Under the pieces are notes generated by a model. The model did not search any database, was not told the DNA's origin, and saw nothing but the letters and a program-made list of their open reading frames with translations. The translations under genes were made by a program, and so were the position numbers. Shown here piece after piece: positions 35,104-45,138 of a stretch of DNA of 60,660 nucleotides; position 1 is the first letter of the stretch, and every line of letters starts with the position of its first letter. Origin of the DNA: Mycolicibacterium vaccae NBRC 14118 = CIP 105934 (lineage in GTDB: Bacteria; Actinomycetota; Actinomycetes; Mycobacteriales; Mycobacteriaceae); the NCBI RefSeq assembly GCF_001552715.1, contig NZ_BCRS01000014.1:1-60660 (forward strand). Reading direction: 5' to 3'.

Positions 35104-38000
35104 GCGCGCACAGCGCCGATGCGCGCACCGGCCCTATCGTCACTGCCGGTTCCGCACCCCACGAGACAGCGCATTTCGGCCGCATCGCCCGCGTCTTCCG
35201 CAAGCTCGCGATCCCGATCATCCTGGTCTGGATCGCCATCGCCGCCTTCCTGAACATCTCGGTGCCACAGCTGGAAGCCGTCGGCAAGATGCGGTCGGTG
35301 TCGATGAGTCCCGAAGAGGCGCCCGCGGTCATCGCCACCGAGCGCATGGGTGAAGTCTTCGAAGAGTACGAGTCGAACAGCTCGGTGATGATCGTGCTGG
35401 AGGGGGAGGAGAAGCTGGGTGACGACGCCCGGCGCTACTACTCCGAGCTGATCGAGAAACTGGAAGCCGACACCGTCCACGTCGAGCATGTCCAGGACCT
35501 GTGGAGTGATCCGCTGACCGCGTCGGGCGTGCAGAGCGGCGACGGCAAGGCCGTCTACGTCCAGGCGAACCTGGCGGGCAACCAGGGCGAGGCGCTGGCC
35601 AACGAGTCCATCGCGGCGGTGAAGAACATCGTCGAGGACATGCAGGCGCCTGACGGTGTCTCCGTGTTCGTCACCGGCTCCGCGGCGATGACGGCCGAAC
35701 AGGAGGAAGCCAGCCACGGCAGCATGCGTCTGGTGGAGGCGCTGACCTTCCTCGTCATCATCATCATGTTGCTGATCATCTTCCGGTCGATCATGACGAC
35801 GGTGATGATCATCGGCATGGTCGTGGTCAGCCTGCTGACGGTCCGCGGCGCGGTGGCCTTCCTCGGATACCACGACATCATCGGTCTCTCCACCTTCGCA
35901 ACCGGCCTGCTGGTCACCCTGGCGATCGCGATCTCTGTCGACTACGCCATCTTCCTCGTCGGTCGCTATCAGGAGGCCAGGGGCAGTGGTGAGGACCGAG
36001 AGTCGGCCTACTACACCATGTTCGGCGGTACCGCACACGTCATCGTCGGCTCCGGTCTGACGATCGCCGGTGCCACGTTCTGCCTCAGCTTCACCCGGTT
36101 GCCGTACTTCCAGACCCTCGGCGTGCCACTGGCCATCGGCATGCTGGTACTGATCGTCACGGCCATGACGTTCGGTGCGGCAATGGTCACCGTGGCAGGT
36201 CGGTTCATGGATCCCAAGCGCTCGATGCGGATCCGGGGTTGGCGCAAGGTGGGTGCGGCCGTCGTGCGGTGGCCGGGGCCCATTCTGATCACCACCATCG
36301 CCGTGTCCCTGATCGGTCTGTTGGCACTGCCCGGCTACAAGACCAGCTACAACGACCGGCTGTATCTGCCCGATGACATCAGCTCCAACCAGGGGTACGC
36401 GGCCGCCGAGCGGCACTTCTCCCCGGCGCGGCTGAACCCCGAGATGCTGATGATCGAAAGCAACCGGGACCTGCGAAATCCGGCCGACTTCCTGGTCATC
36501 GAGAAAATCGCCAAGGCCATCTTCCAGGTCGACGGCATCGGACGGGTGCAGACGATCACCCGGCCGGACGGCACCCCGATCGAGAACACCACGATCCCGT
36601 ATGCGATCAGCCAGCAGGGCACCCTGCAGCGGCTCAACGAAAAGTACAACGCCGACCGCACCGCCGACATGTCCAACCAGGTCGCGGAGATGCAGAAGAC
36701 GATCGAGAACATGGACAAGATGAACGCCATCACCGTCGAGATGGCGGACACCACCAGCAAGATGGTGTCGTCCATGGACGGCATGGTGCTCAACATCGAA
36801 GAGTTGCGCGACAACATCGCCAACTTCGACGACTTCTTCCGCCCGATACGGAACTACCTCTACTGGGAACCGCACTGCTACAACATCCCGATGTGCTGGT
36901 CGATCCGTTCGGTATTCGACGTCATCGACGGCATGGACGTGATGACCTCGGACATGAACGAGATGATGCCGCAGATGCACCGGCTCAACGAGCTGATGCC
37001 GCAGATGGTCGCGATCATGCCCGAGATGAAGCAGACCATGGTGAGCATGAAAGAGATGATGCTGACCATGCAGCAGACCCAGCAGGGTATGCAGGAACAA
37101 CAGCGCATCATGCAGGAAACCTCGACCGAAATGGGCAAGGCCTTCAACGATGCGATGAACGACGACTCGTTCTACCTTCCTTCGGAGGCGTTCGACAACC
37201 CGGATTTCGCAAGAGGTTTGGAGCAGTTCCTGTCGCCGAACGGGCATGCGGTGCGGTTCATCATCAACCACGAGGGTGATCCGATGTCGGCCGCGGGCAT
37301 CGAGCGGATCGATGCGATCAAGACCGCTGCCGCGCGGGCGATCAAGGGCACGCCGTTCGAAGGCTCGACGATCTACCTGGGCGGAACCGCGGCCACGTTC
37401 AAGGACATGGCCGACGGAACCAAATATGACCTGTTGATCGCCGGGATCGCCGCGATCGGCCTGATCTTCCTGATCATGCTTTTCCTGACCCGTGCGATCG
37501 TGGCTGCCGCGGTGATCGTCGGTACCGTGATCCTCTCCCTGGGCGCATCGTTCGGCGTATCGGTGCTGCTGTGGCAGCACATCCTGGGCATCGAGTTGCA
37601 CTGGATGGTGCTGCCGATGGCGGTGATCATCCTGCTGGCGGTGGGGGCGGACTACAACCTGTTGGTCGTCGCCCGCCTGAAGGAGGAGATCCACGCCGGA
37701 CTGAAGACCGGCATGATCCGGACGATGGGCGGCAGCGGTTCGACGGTGACCGCGGCCGGCATGGTGTTCGCCTTCACGATGATGGTGATGACGGTCAGCG
37801 ACCTGACGATCATGGGCCAGGTCGGCACCACCATCGGCCTGGGCCTGTTGTTCGACACCCTGGTGATCCGCTCGTTCATGATGCCCTCTGTCGCAGCACT
37901 TCTGGGCAGATGGTTCTGGTGGCCGCAACACGTCCGGTCCCGGCCGAAACCGCAGCCCTGGCCACCGATTCAGCGTCAGCCGCAGGAGGCCCTGCTGTGA
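35100..38000 (+). CDS. mmpL: MmpL-family RND transporter (MmpL4/5-like)
   Basis: A 966-aa RND transporter with twelve predicted helices and duplicated halves. Proton-relay Asp-Tyr pairs are D281-Y282 ([13 protein letters not shown]) and D851-Y852 ([12 protein letters not shown]). Between helices 7 and 8 lies a Met/Gln-rich coiled coil at about residues 510-680 ([20 protein letters not shown]), typical of MmpL4/5-type proteins that export siderophores or glycopeptidolipids. GTG 35100 overlaps the mmpS stop (GTGA), and its own stop overlaps the next gene, so the operon is tightly coupled. Confidence 0.93.
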   Translation: MSAHSADARTGPIVTAGSAPHETAHFGRIARVFRKLAIPIILVWIAIAAFLNISVPQLEAVGKMRSVSMSPEEAPAVIATERMGEVFEEYESNSSVMIVLEGEEKLGDDARRYYSELIEKLEADTVHVEHVQDLWSDPLTASGVQSGDGKAVYVQANLAGNQGEALANESIAAVKNIVEDMQAPDGVSVFVTGSAAMTAEQEEASHGSMRLVEALTFLVIIIMLLIIFRSIMTTVMIIGMVVVSLLTVRGAVAFLGYHDIIGLSTFATGLLVTLAIAISVDYAIFLVGRYQEARGSGEDRESAYYTMFGGTAHVIVGSGLTIAGATFCLSFTRLPYFQTLGVPLAIGMLVLIVTAMTFGAAMVTVAGRFMDPKRSMRIRGWRKVGAAVVRWPGPILITTIAVSLIGLLALPGYKTSYNDRLYLPDDISSNQGYAAAERHFSPARLNPEMLMIESNRDLRNPADFLVIEKIAKAIFQVDGIGRVQTITRPDGTPIENTTIPYAISQQGTLQRLNEKYNADRTADMSNQVAEMQKTIENMDKMNAITVEMADTTSKMVSSMDGMVLNIEELRDNIANFDDFFRPIRNYLYWEPHCYNIPMCWSIRSVFDVIDGMDVMTSDMNEMMPQMHRLNELMPQMVAIMPEMKQTMVSMKEMMLTMQQTQQGMQEQQRIMQETSTEMGKAFNDAMNDDSFYLPSEAFDNPDFARGLEQFLSPNGHAVRFIINHEGDPMSAAGIERIDAIKTAAARAIKGTPFEGSTIYLGGTAATFKDMADGTKYDLLIAGIAAIGLIFLIMLFLTRAIVAAAVIVGTVILSLGASFGVSVLLWQHILGIELHWMVLPMAVIILLAVGADYNLLVVARLKEEIHAGLKTGMIRTMGGSGSTVTAAGMVFAFTMMVMTVSDLTIMGQVGTTIGLGLLFDTLVIRSFMMPSVAALLGRWFWWPQHVRSRPKPQPWPPIQRQPQEALL

Positions 38001-38338
38001 CGAGGATGGCGAAGGTGACGTCCGCAGTGATCGTCGGTGTGATGGCGTCGGCAGTCGCCGCTGCGCCCGTGGCGCACGCCGATCCCGATACGGCGTTCGC
38101 CGCGCAGTTGCACACCTACGGCATCTACGGGCAGAAGGACTACAACGCCTGGATTGCCAAGATCATGTGCAAACGCCTGCGCACCGGCCTTGATGCAGAC
38201 CCCTTCAAATCGGCCGAATTCGTCCACGCGCAACTCAACACCGGCACCACCACCGAACAGGCCTGGCAGTTCGTCGGCGGCGCGGTTAACACCTACTGCC
38301 CGGAGCAGATCGAGGGGCTACGCCTTGTCACGCAATAG
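37997..38338 (+). CDS. DUF732 small secreted protein
   Basis: A 113-aa exported protein. The signal peptide ends at AHA (residue 28), followed by [21 protein letters not shown]; a pair of Cys (Cys58, Cys101) probably forms the DUF732 disulfide. GTG 37997 overlaps the mmpL TGA by 4 bases. Haemophore-like DUF732 proteins are common in mycobacteria; being welded to an MmpS/MmpL pair suggests it works with the exporter in the periplasm (inference). Confidence 0.85.
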   Translation: MTRMAKVTSAVIVGVMASAVAAAPVAHADPDTAFAAQLHTYGIYGQKDYNAWIAKIMCKRLRTGLDADPFKSAEFVHAQLNTGTTTEQAWQFVGGAVNTYCPEQIEGLRLVTQ

Positions 38339-38777
38339 ATTCGCCGGTGCCGGCCTGGCCGTCATCGCCGCAGTCGCCACGCTGACGCTGACCCCGGCCC
38401 TCGCGAATGCCGATGCCACCGACGAGTATCCGATCCCGAGCAATATGCTCAGAACCACCTGCACCGTCGACCAGTACATGGCCGCCGTGCGCGACACCAA
38501 CCCGGTGTACTACGAGCGCTACATGATCGACTACAAGAACAAGTCCCCCGAGGTGCAGCGGTGGACGCGGGATCGCATCACCTGGTTCTTCTCGATGGAC
38601 TACGCGGGGCGGCGCGCCTATTCGGAGGAGACGGCCACCAACGCCTTCTACGAGCAGCTCGCCTGGAACTGGCCGAACTGGGCCAAACTGTTCTTCAACA
38701 ACAAGGGCGTTGTCGCGCACGGCACCAAGAACTGCGCGAAGTATCCGCCCGCCGATCCCGGCGTCTGGACGTGGTAG
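38325..38777 (+). CDS. Secreted DUF5078-like protein
   Basis: A 150-aa exported protein with an N-terminal signal peptide ([20 protein letters not shown], cleavage near ANA at 29), two Cys (46 and 137) and a Trp/Tyr-rich helical body (YYERYMIDYKNKSPEVQRWT, LAWNWPNWAKLFFNN). It resembles the mycobacterial DUF5078 family. The only start that keeps the signal peptide is TTG 38325, overlapping the DUF732 gene by 14 bases with GAGGGGC upstream. Fourth gene of the mmpS operon. Confidence 0.75.
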   Translation: MSRNRFAGAGLAVIAAVATLTLTPALANADATDEYPIPSNMLRTTCTVDQYMAAVRDTNPVYYERYMIDYKNKSPEVQRWTRDRITWFFSMDYAGRRAYSEETATNAFYEQLAWNWPNWAKLFFNNKGVVAHGTKNCAKYPPADPGVWTW

Positions 38778-38781
38778 TCCG

Positions 38782-38798
38782 GGCCGGTGACGACGGCC
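38782..38798. terminator. Short hairpin between convergent genes
   Basis: Stem GGCCG (38782-38786) and CGGCC (38794-38798) with a seven-base loop, between the stops of the DUF5078 gene and the convergent tetR gene. Short, but in the right place. Confidence 0.35.
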
Positions 38799-38801
38799 GA
38801 C

Positions 38802-39374
38802 TCACTCGAAATACGATGCGGTGCGAAGCAATTGCTGCGCGGCTTCCAGCAGAGTGCGGCGTAGGTCGGCGTCGCTGACATCCTCGACAAACTTGTCGGT
38901 CGCGGCAGCATAGATCCCATTGGTGACCATGGAGATGACTACCCGGCCGGCCGGCCCCTGATCGCCGCCGAGGAGCAAGTCGGTGAGACGGTCGACCAGA
39001 TCAGTGAGATCCCCGCGGGACTGGATCAGATGCTCAAGGGCCGGATCACCGTTGAGGACGGCTGCCAGCCGGCGGTGCCGCACGATCGTCTCGATGAGCC
39101 CGCTGATGGTGATCTCCCGGCGGGTGCCGGTATCCGGAACAGCCTCCGCGATCGCCACCACGCGAGCCATATCGTCGAACATGGGCTGAGCGGCGGCCGC
39201 GACGATGTCTTCCTTCGAGCGGAACTGGTAGTAGACCGACGCCTTACCGACGCCGATGCTGTCGGCGATCATCTGGAAGGTGGTACCGCTGACACCGTGT
39301 TCAGCGAACTGCGCCACCGCGGACTCCAGCACGCGAGCGCGGGCGGTACCCCGCCCCAACACGGATTTCGCCAC
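38802..39374 (-). CDS. TetR-family regulator next to the mmp operon
   Basis: A 190-aa repressor with HTH ARARVLESAVAQFAEHGVSGTTFQMIADSIGVGKASVYYQF and a short ligand domain. It is convergent with the mmpS-mmpL operon, 24 bases from its end. Similar TetR regulators commonly control mmpS/mmpL operons, so it is the natural candidate; a strong operator near mmpS was not found. Confidence 0.85.
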   Translation of the reverse strand: MAKSVLGRGTARARVLESAVAQFAEHGVSGTTFQMIADSIGVGKASVYYQFRSKEDIVAAAAQPMFDDMARVVAIAEAVPDTGTRREITISGLIETIVRHRRLAAVLNGDPALEHLIQSRGDLTDLVDRLTDLLLGGDQGPAGRVVISMVTNGIYAAATDKFVEDVSDADLRRTLLEAAQQLLRTASYFE

Positions 39375-40260
39375 TCGTCAGCCCCGGGCGTGGCGGCGCA
39401 GCAAGGACGTCTCAGGGGTAGGCACGACGGTCAGAGTACCCGCGGCGGCATCGACTACACGCATCTCGCGTGACTGTGCGCCTCGTCTTGTTCACTGCGA
39501 TGGCGCTATCGCACACCGCCTGAAGAAGCAGGATCGCATCGCCGCGATTTCTCGTGATCGCTCGACCTGTGGGGCTATGCGCCTGCAATCCAGTCGAATT
39601 GGCGGACAAGGCGCCGTCCGATCATCCTGGCTCATCACCGGCAGTGCCAAGAACCCTCTGAGCATGTCGTCGAACACCGTTGTCGGACTGCACAATATGG
39701 ATCGCACACCGGCGGCACGAGGACGTTCGATTCCTCTACACACCCCGAACCGAGGGAGAGGCAGTCCGCAGAACTGCAGTCGGGAGGCCGCGACGACGCC
39801 TCGCCTGAGTCCGCTGTCACGTGACCCCCGACACTGACTGAACTGAACTACGTTCTCCCAACCGATGCAGCATCGCCGCCAGCCAGCAAACACCAACCCG
39901 GCGATCGCTCCCGCGTGGGCACACCGCTGCTGGCGAGTCAATCCCCGGACTTTGCCGGATAACGAAAACTGGAATATGCTTAGACCAGCTTGTTACCGAG
40001 CAGTATCGCCAGGTAGATGGCATATATCACAATATAGCAACAGATGAGTCAGTCGCCACACGCGTGACCTGCCGCCGAGAGGCCCACTTGGCGCCATCGC
40101 AGCGGTAGCGCACACAGCAAACTTTCTCTGGCGTGCATCCGGCCGGGTTGGCGCTCAGTCGCCCCCAGCCCACCCCGTCGGCAGTTCAACGCTGCCGTCG
40201 TCAGCGCCGAGAGGGAGGGACCGTGTCCGACACGGTTCCACAAGTACAGAACGCAACGAA
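39375..40260. other. 886-bp non-coding region
   Basis: No convincing gene on either strand; open frames here are short or compositionally unlike real proteins. Around 39955-40045 the sequence turns AT-rich (for example TGGCATATATCACAATATAG), which could hold a promoter or a small RNA. A perfect dyad is at 40221-40235. Confidence 0.5.
40221..40235. promoter_or_regulatory. Perfect 7-1-7 dyad upstream of the lysozyme-like gene
   Basis: CCGTGTC-C-GACACGG lies 25 bases before the GTG at 40261. With a one-base centre it cannot form a hairpin and is more likely a repressor site. The regulator is unknown. Confidence 0.45.
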
Positions 40261-41004
40261 GTGAGCAAGACCATGCCGAAAGTCGGCCAATCCACCACGA
40301 TGTTCCGAGTTCAGAAGCACGGAACGAAGATCGTCACAACCCTTCTCGTCATCACCGGCCTCGGCGGTGCAGCTGTGGTTCTTTCGCCGGCGCACCGGCA
40401 TACAGAGGTCGCGGTAGAGCAGCGTCCGGCGGATGATGCAGCGGTTACCACGGCTGGAGCCGCCCCCCAGGCACCCGTGGCTGTAGCCGATGCAGCTGCG
40501 GTCGTGCCCGAGCCACCGGCGGTCGTGCCCGCGGCGCCGTTGGTGGTGCACAAAGACTCCAACGCGCAGGACATCGTCAAGGCCATCGTCGACCATGGTC
40601 ACGCCGCCGGTCTGAGCGAAGAGCAGATCACCACAGTCATCGCCACTGCGAAGATCGAATCGAGTTTCCGCCCAGCCGTATCCGGTGGTGTGCAGGCCTA
40701 CGGGGGACGCGGCACCGCGGCTGACGAGGTCATCGGCCTGTTCCAGGAGAAAGCCAGCTTCGGCACCGTCGCCGAGCGCCAGGACCCGAACACGTCGATC
40801 ACCCGCTTCATCGCACGGTTCCTCGAGGCGTACAAGAAGCACGGCATCGCCGGCGACCACGTGCAAGCGGCCACGCTCGCCCAGAACCCGCAACTGCGCA
40901 AGCGCAACGGTGGCGTCGGGACTCATTACTACAGGACCATTCAAGCCGCGATGGGCGCAGCCTCAGACCTGTACCGGCAGGCCATCGCGCGGCGGCCTGC
41001 CTGA
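40261..41004 (+). CDS. Secreted lysozyme-like / transglycosylase-like protein
   Basis: A 247-aa protein with one N-terminal hydrophobic anchor or signal (about residues 22-42), a Pro/Ala-rich linker (to about 97), and a lysozyme-like domain: GLSEEQITTVIATAKIESSF with catalytic Glu133, VIGLFQEKASFGTVAERQDP, and SITRFIARFLEAY. The pattern AxIESxF..GLFQ fits peptidoglycan lytic transglycosylases or tail-lysozyme domains. GTG 40261 or ATG 40273 may start it. Confidence 0.7.
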   Translation: MSKTMPKVGQSTTMFRVQKHGTKIVTTLLVITGLGGAAVVLSPAHRHTEVAVEQRPADDAAVTTAGAAPQAPVAVADAAAVVPEPPAVVPAAPLVVHKDSNAQDIVKAIVDHGHAAGLSEEQITTVIATAKIESSFRPAVSGGVQAYGGRGTAADEVIGLFQEKASFGTVAERQDPNTSITRFIARFLEAYKKHGIAGDHVQAATLAQNPQLRKRNGGVGTHYYRTIQAAMGAASDLYRQAIARRPA

Positions 41005-41024
41005 TCGCAGGACGTTCGTCGCCG

Positions 41025-41612
41025 TCAGGGAAGCGCGGGGCCCGGTTGGGGGAGTGGATGCGCCCCCTCCGGGCGCAACCCGTCGAAGATGATGGCGAGA
41101 TAGCGCTGCCACAGCAGAGGTGCTGGGGCAGCGAGGTTCTCGACGACGTGCACCGGCGCGCACATCAACAGGAAGACGTCCATCATGGTGACGTCGGGCC
41201 GGAGCGCGCCCGCGTCGTGGGCCCGGTCGACGAGCGTCCCCAGTGCGGTCTGCAGCTCCTTGCGCACCTCCGTGACCCGTGGATCACTCTCGCTGGCCGA
41301 CTGAAGAAATGTCAGATCGTGCCGTTGGCGTTGGTCTGCTGCAATCGTCAGGAACTCCAGCAGCGCGGACCCCGGATCGGGCGCGTCCGCCAGCCGCCGG
41401 GCGGCAGCGGTGAGGGCAGCGGTATGGGTGCAGACAATGGCCGCGATCAGATCCTCTTTGGAGGCGAAGTGCCGGAACACCGTGCCCTTCGCGACGCCCG
41501 CCCGGCGGGCGATGTCGGCGACCGAGGCGGCCGGACCCCGCTCGGCAAACTCCTCCTCGGCCGCGGCCAGTAACAGCTCGCGGTTACGGGCCGCATCCGC
41601 ACGCAGAATCAC
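41025..41612 (-). CDS. TetR-family regulator
   Basis: A 195-aa TetR with HTH RNRELLLAAAEEEFAERGPA and SVADIARRAGVAKGTVFRHF, and a ligand domain with ADQRQRHDLTFLQ. Divergent from the SDR gene at 41721; the 108-bp gap holds two matching operators (41631-41644 and 41672-41685), so it represses itself and the SDR. Confidence 0.88.
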   Translation of the reverse strand: MILRADAARNRELLLAAAEEEFAERGPAASVADIARRAGVAKGTVFRHFASKEDLIAAIVCTHTAALTAAARRLADAPDPGSALLEFLTIAADQRQRHDLTFLQSASESDPRVTEVRKELQTALGTLVDRAHDAGALRPDVTMMDVFLLMCAPVHVVENLAAPAPLLWQRYLAIIFDGLRPEGAHPLPQPGPALP

Positions 41613-41627
41613 CGCCCCAGACTACCA

Positions 41628-41689
41628 AGTTGACCGATCGGTCATCTTCTGGCATCGTCGCGAAGACAAGTTGACCGCACGGTCATCTT
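41628..41689. promoter_or_regulatory. Twin TetR operators
   Basis: Two copies of a 22-base unit AAGTTGACCG-NN-CGGTCATCTT: TGACCGATCGGTCA (41631-41644) and TGACCGCACGGTCA (41672-41685), differing at two central bases, 41 bp centre to centre (about four helical turns). They lie between the divergent tetR and SDR genes. Confidence 0.85.
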
Positions 41690-41720
41690 AGTTGAAATGT
41701 CGAGAACAGCTGGAGGACAG

Positions 41721-42434
41721 ATGAAGTTACAAGGCTCCACAGCCCTGGTGACGGGTGCGAACCGGGGGATCGGGCACCACTTCGCGTCGGAACTCCTCCG
41801 CCGCGGAGCGAAGGTGTACGCGACGGCCCGGCGACCCGAGTCGGTGGACCTGTCCGGCGCCGAGGTGCTGCGGCTCGACACCACCGACCAGTCCTCGGTC
41901 GACGCGGTCGCCGAACGTGCCGGCGACGTCGACGTCCTGATCAACAATGCCGCCGACACCGCAGGCGGAAACCTCGTCACCGGCGATCTCGCCGCCATCC
42001 GCTCGACCATGGACTCGAACTACTACGGCACCCTCGCGATGATCCGGGCGTTCGCACCGATCCTGGCCCGCAACGGCGGCGGCGCCATCCTCAACGTGTT
42101 GTCCGCGGCCGCGTGGAACACCGTCGACGGCAACACCGCCTATGCCGCAGCCAAATCCGCGCAGTGGGGGCTGACCAACGGCGTGCGCGTCGAACTCGAA
42201 CGTCAAGGCACGCTGGTCGCCGCCCTGGTGCCCGGATTGGTCGGTACCCAAACGCTTTTCGACTTTGCCGAGCGCAATGGCATCGAGTTTCCCGACGGCG
42301 CCGTGATCGATCCCGCCGATCTGGTGCGGTTGGCGCTCGACGGACTCGAGGCCGGCGAAATCGAGATCCTGGACCCCATGGCCGTCGAAGCGAAGGCAAC
42401 GCTGGCCGGCCCACCCCAAGCCTTCGCCCTCTAG
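41721..42434 (+). CDS. Short-chain dehydrogenase/reductase
   Basis: A 237-aa classical SDR: TGANRGIG (11-18), NNAA (75-78), Ser128 and Tyr141-x3-Lys145 (AYAAAKSA). ATG 41721 with GGAGGAC upstream; a longer start at 41697 is inside the operator zone. It has the short substrate loop of the mycobacterial SDR group that ends in DPMAVEAKATLAGPPQ. Controlled by the divergent TetR. Confidence 0.87.
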   Translation: MKLQGSTALVTGANRGIGHHFASELLRRGAKVYATARRPESVDLSGAEVLRLDTTDQSSVDAVAERAGDVDVLINNAADTAGGNLVTGDLAAIRSTMDSNYYGTLAMIRAFAPILARNGGGAILNVLSAAAWNTVDGNTAYAAAKSAQWGLTNGVRVELERQGTLVAALVPGLVGTQTLFDFAERNGIEFPDGAVIDPADLVRLALDGLEAGEIEILDPMAVEAKATLAGPPQAFAL

Positions 42435-42522
42435 TCGCGAGCGTGCGTGTCTGCGGCCAACACACCGGGCCACAACGGGATTCGGCGCACGCTCGTCGGG
42501 CTCCCGGACGACGCGCCCGGCG

Positions 42523-44946
42523 TCATCGCGGCCCCGCTCGGGCGTGACGGCGATCCAGCAGGTGCTGCGCGGCGAGCTTGGCCCGGTCCTCGACGAGGAA
42601 CCAGACCAGGGCATAGCCCCAGACGACCCCGGCCCACGCCCAACCCAGCGGGGTCATCAACACTCCGTAGACCGCGATCAGTGTGGCGATCACCTGAGTG
42701 GCGATCACCGCGACAAGTAGTACCGGCGCCGGGCCCGGCCGCGACCAGAATGTCCCGCGGGTACGGGTGACGAACACCGTCAGGTGTCCCGACACCGACA
42801 ACTTCAGGTAGATCAGAGTGCGGATCAGGTCCTCGTCGAGCCCGAAGGCGGAGTGCGCTATCGCCAACAGCAGGAAGGTCTCGACGACACCCATCACGCC
42901 CAGCGTGGTGGCGATGGTGAGCACACGACGCATGTCCCAGGAGACAGGTTGGTCCGAACCCCGAACACGGTCGTAGGCGATCGTCAGGATCGCGGCGTCG
43001 TTGAGAAGCGCCAGGAACACGATCATCACCGCGGTGACCGGAAAGAAGTTCAGGACAACGATCGACAACGTGATCAGCAGCAGCACCCGGATGGTCTCGG
43101 CGATGCGGTAAGTGGCGTAATTGGTCATCCGGGCGAAGATCTCTCTGGCCTGCCGGATCGCCTCCACGATCACCGACAGTCCCGGCGCCAGCAGCACCAC
43201 GTCGGCGGCGGCGCGGGCGGCCTCGGTTGCCCCGGCCACCGCGATGCCGGCGTCGGCTTGTTTCAGGGCCGGCGCGTCGTTGACCCCGTCGCCCGTCATC
43301 CCGACGATGTGCCCGCGCGCCTGCAGCAGTCGCACGATGCGGTACTTGTGTTCCGGAAACACCTGGGCGAAGCCGTCGGCCGTGCCCACCTGCGCGGCCA
43401 AGGCATCGTCGTCCTTGGCGGTGTCCAACGCGGCGGCGTCCACGATGTGATCGCCCAAACCGACCTGGCGGGCGATCTCGCGGCCGATGGCGACCTGGTC
43501 GCCGGTGACCATCTTGACCTCGAGGCCGAGCCGCTGCGCCGCGCGAATGGTGTCGGGGGAGTCGTCCCGGGGCGGATCGGCCAGGGCCACCACGCCCATC
43601 AGACGCCAGTCGCCCCGGCCGTCGGTGCGCGCCACCCCCAGCGATCGGTACCCGCGGTCAGCGAAGCGCTCCACCACGTCACCGACCTGACTCGTCGCAG
43701 CGTCCTGCGCGCACAGCGCACTGATGACCTGCGGGGCCCCCTTGCTGACCTTCACAGAGCGGCCGTCGGCACCGCGAATCGTCGCCTCGGTGCGCTTGCT
43801 GACCGGATCGAACGGCGTGAAGTCCTCGACCACCGCCGGGGGCGTCTGGCCGGCGGTCCCCAGCACCGTCATGTCGATGGGGTCGTTGTCCTCCGCGCGC
43901 GACGCCGAGGCTGCGGTCCGCAGCAGGTCGGCCTCGTCGGTCGCAAGTGCCACCCAGGATTCCGCGACCGTCAGGCGGTTCTCGGTCAGCGTGCCGGTCT
44001 TGTCCGAACACAGCACATCCACCCCGCCGAGTTCCTCGACCGCGGGCAGGTGACTGACGACGGCCTGGTGGCGGGCCAGCTTCCGGGCACCGACGGCCAT
44101 GGTGACCGACAGCACCGCGGGGAGCGCGACCGGCACCGAGGCGATCGTGACGACCAGGGCGAACTCCAGTGTCTCCAGCACCGCATTGCCACGGATCAGC
44201 GACACCACGACCGTCAGTGCCACAAGGGCCGCCGACAGCACGATGAGGTAGTTGCCGATGCGCAGCACCGCTTGTTGGAAGTGGCTGACGGTGCCCGCAG
44301 TCTGCACCAATGAGGTCGTGCGCCCCATGAACGACGAGGCCCCGGTCGCGTAGACGACCGCGTCGGTTTCACCGCGCACGAGTACCGACCCCGAGTAGAG
44401 CACCTCACCGCGGCCGCGGGACACCGCCAGTGACTCCCCGGTCAGCGCGGACTGGTCCACCTCCACCGTCGTGTCGTCGAGCACCCGCAGATCAGCGGGC
44501 ACCACGTCGCCCAGTCGAACCCGCACGACATCCCCGGGCACCAGATCCCGCAGCTCCACGGTCACCCACACGCCGTCCCGCAATGCCCGCGCCGAGGTGG
44601 CCAGACGCTGTCTGAGCGCGTCGATGGCGTTGGCCGCCTGGTGTTCCTCGACGAAGCCGACCAACCCGTTCATCACCAGCAGCACGGCGATGATCGCCGC
44701 GTCGGCCCAATGCCGCGCGAGCAGCGACAACACCAGTGCCGCTTCGATCATCCAGGGGATGGGCGCCCAGAAGTATGCGAGGAATGCCAGCACCGGATTT
44801 CGGCGGCGCTCGGCGATCTCGTTGGCCCCGTACTGCTGCTGTCGCCGCTGCGCCTCGGCCGTGGTCAGCCCGTGCGCCGAGCTGTCCAACTCGCTCAACA
44901 CCTGTTCCAGCGGCTTCTTGGACAACGCGTCGTCGGCCTGCTGCAT
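42523..44946 (-). CDS. P-type ATPase, plasma-membrane H+-ATPase-like (type III)
   Basis: An 807-aa P-type ATPase. Phosphorylated Asp315 in CSDKTGTLTENRL, actuator TGES (169-172), hinge MTGDGVNDAPALKQADAGIAV, and membrane segments in the 2+2+6 pattern. The pattern, with FALVVTIASVPVALPAVLSV in M4 and a short N-terminus without metal-binding CxxC, fits type IIIA proton pumps. Long antisense frames on the plus strand are shadows. ATG 44946; GTG 44952 is also possible. Convergent with the SDR gene. Confidence 0.88.
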   Translation of the reverse strand: MQQADDALSKKPLEQVLSELDSSAHGLTTAEAQRRQQQYGANEIAERRRNPVLAFLAYFWAPIPWMIEAALVLSLLARHWADAAIIAVLLVMNGLVGFVEEHQAANAIDALRQRLATSARALRDGVWVTVELRDLVPGDVVRVRLGDVVPADLRVLDDTTVEVDQSALTGESLAVSRGRGEVLYSGSVLVRGETDAVVYATGASSFMGRTTSLVQTAGTVSHFQQAVLRIGNYLIVLSAALVALTVVVSLIRGNAVLETLEFALVVTIASVPVALPAVLSVTMAVGARKLARHQAVVSHLPAVEELGGVDVLCSDKTGTLTENRLTVAESWVALATDEADLLRTAASASRAEDNDPIDMTVLGTAGQTPPAVVEDFTPFDPVSKRTEATIRGADGRSVKVSKGAPQVISALCAQDAATSQVGDVVERFADRGYRSLGVARTDGRGDWRLMGVVALADPPRDDSPDTIRAAQRLGLEVKMVTGDQVAIGREIARQVGLGDHIVDAAALDTAKDDDALAAQVGTADGFAQVFPEHKYRIVRLLQARGHIVGMTGDGVNDAPALKQADAGIAVAGATEAARAAADVVLLAPGLSVIVEAIRQAREIFARMTNYATYRIAETIRVLLLITLSIVVLNFFPVTAVMIVFLALLNDAAILTIAYDRVRGSDQPVSWDMRRVLTIATTLGVMGVVETFLLLAIAHSAFGLDEDLIRTLIYLKLSVSGHLTVFVTRTRGTFWSRPGPAPVLLVAVIATQVIATLIAVYGVLMTPLGWAWAGVVWGYALVWFLVEDRAKLAAQHLLDRRHARAGPR

Positions 44947-45138
44947 CTTCACGCCCCCGCCCGAAATCAACGGGGGCGGCCGAGGGGCGACCTGCGGTCC
45001 GCAGCGGTGATCCCCGACGTCCACTGTCACACCGGTTCGGAGGGTTGTAAAGGGCAGTCGGATCGGCCCCTCGGCGATCGCTGCCCGCGGCGTCGGCTTC
45101 ATCGGGCGAACACAGGAGGGGAAGGTCCGTGCGACTCA

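Noticed and set aside
34884..37931. Long antisense open frame (about 1015 codons) over mmpL
   Set aside because: It is His/Asp/Gln-rich, the shadow of a GC-rich plus-strand gene with clear RND motifs.
39492..39941. 149-codon minus-strand frame in the 39.4-40.2 kb gap
   Set aside because: Cys/Arg-rich, no motif, no Shine-Dalgarno; looks like non-coding GC-rich DNA.
42784..44313. 509-codon plus-strand frame over the P-type ATPase
   Set aside because: Arg/His/Gly-rich shadow without any domain; the ATPase has all catalytic motifs.
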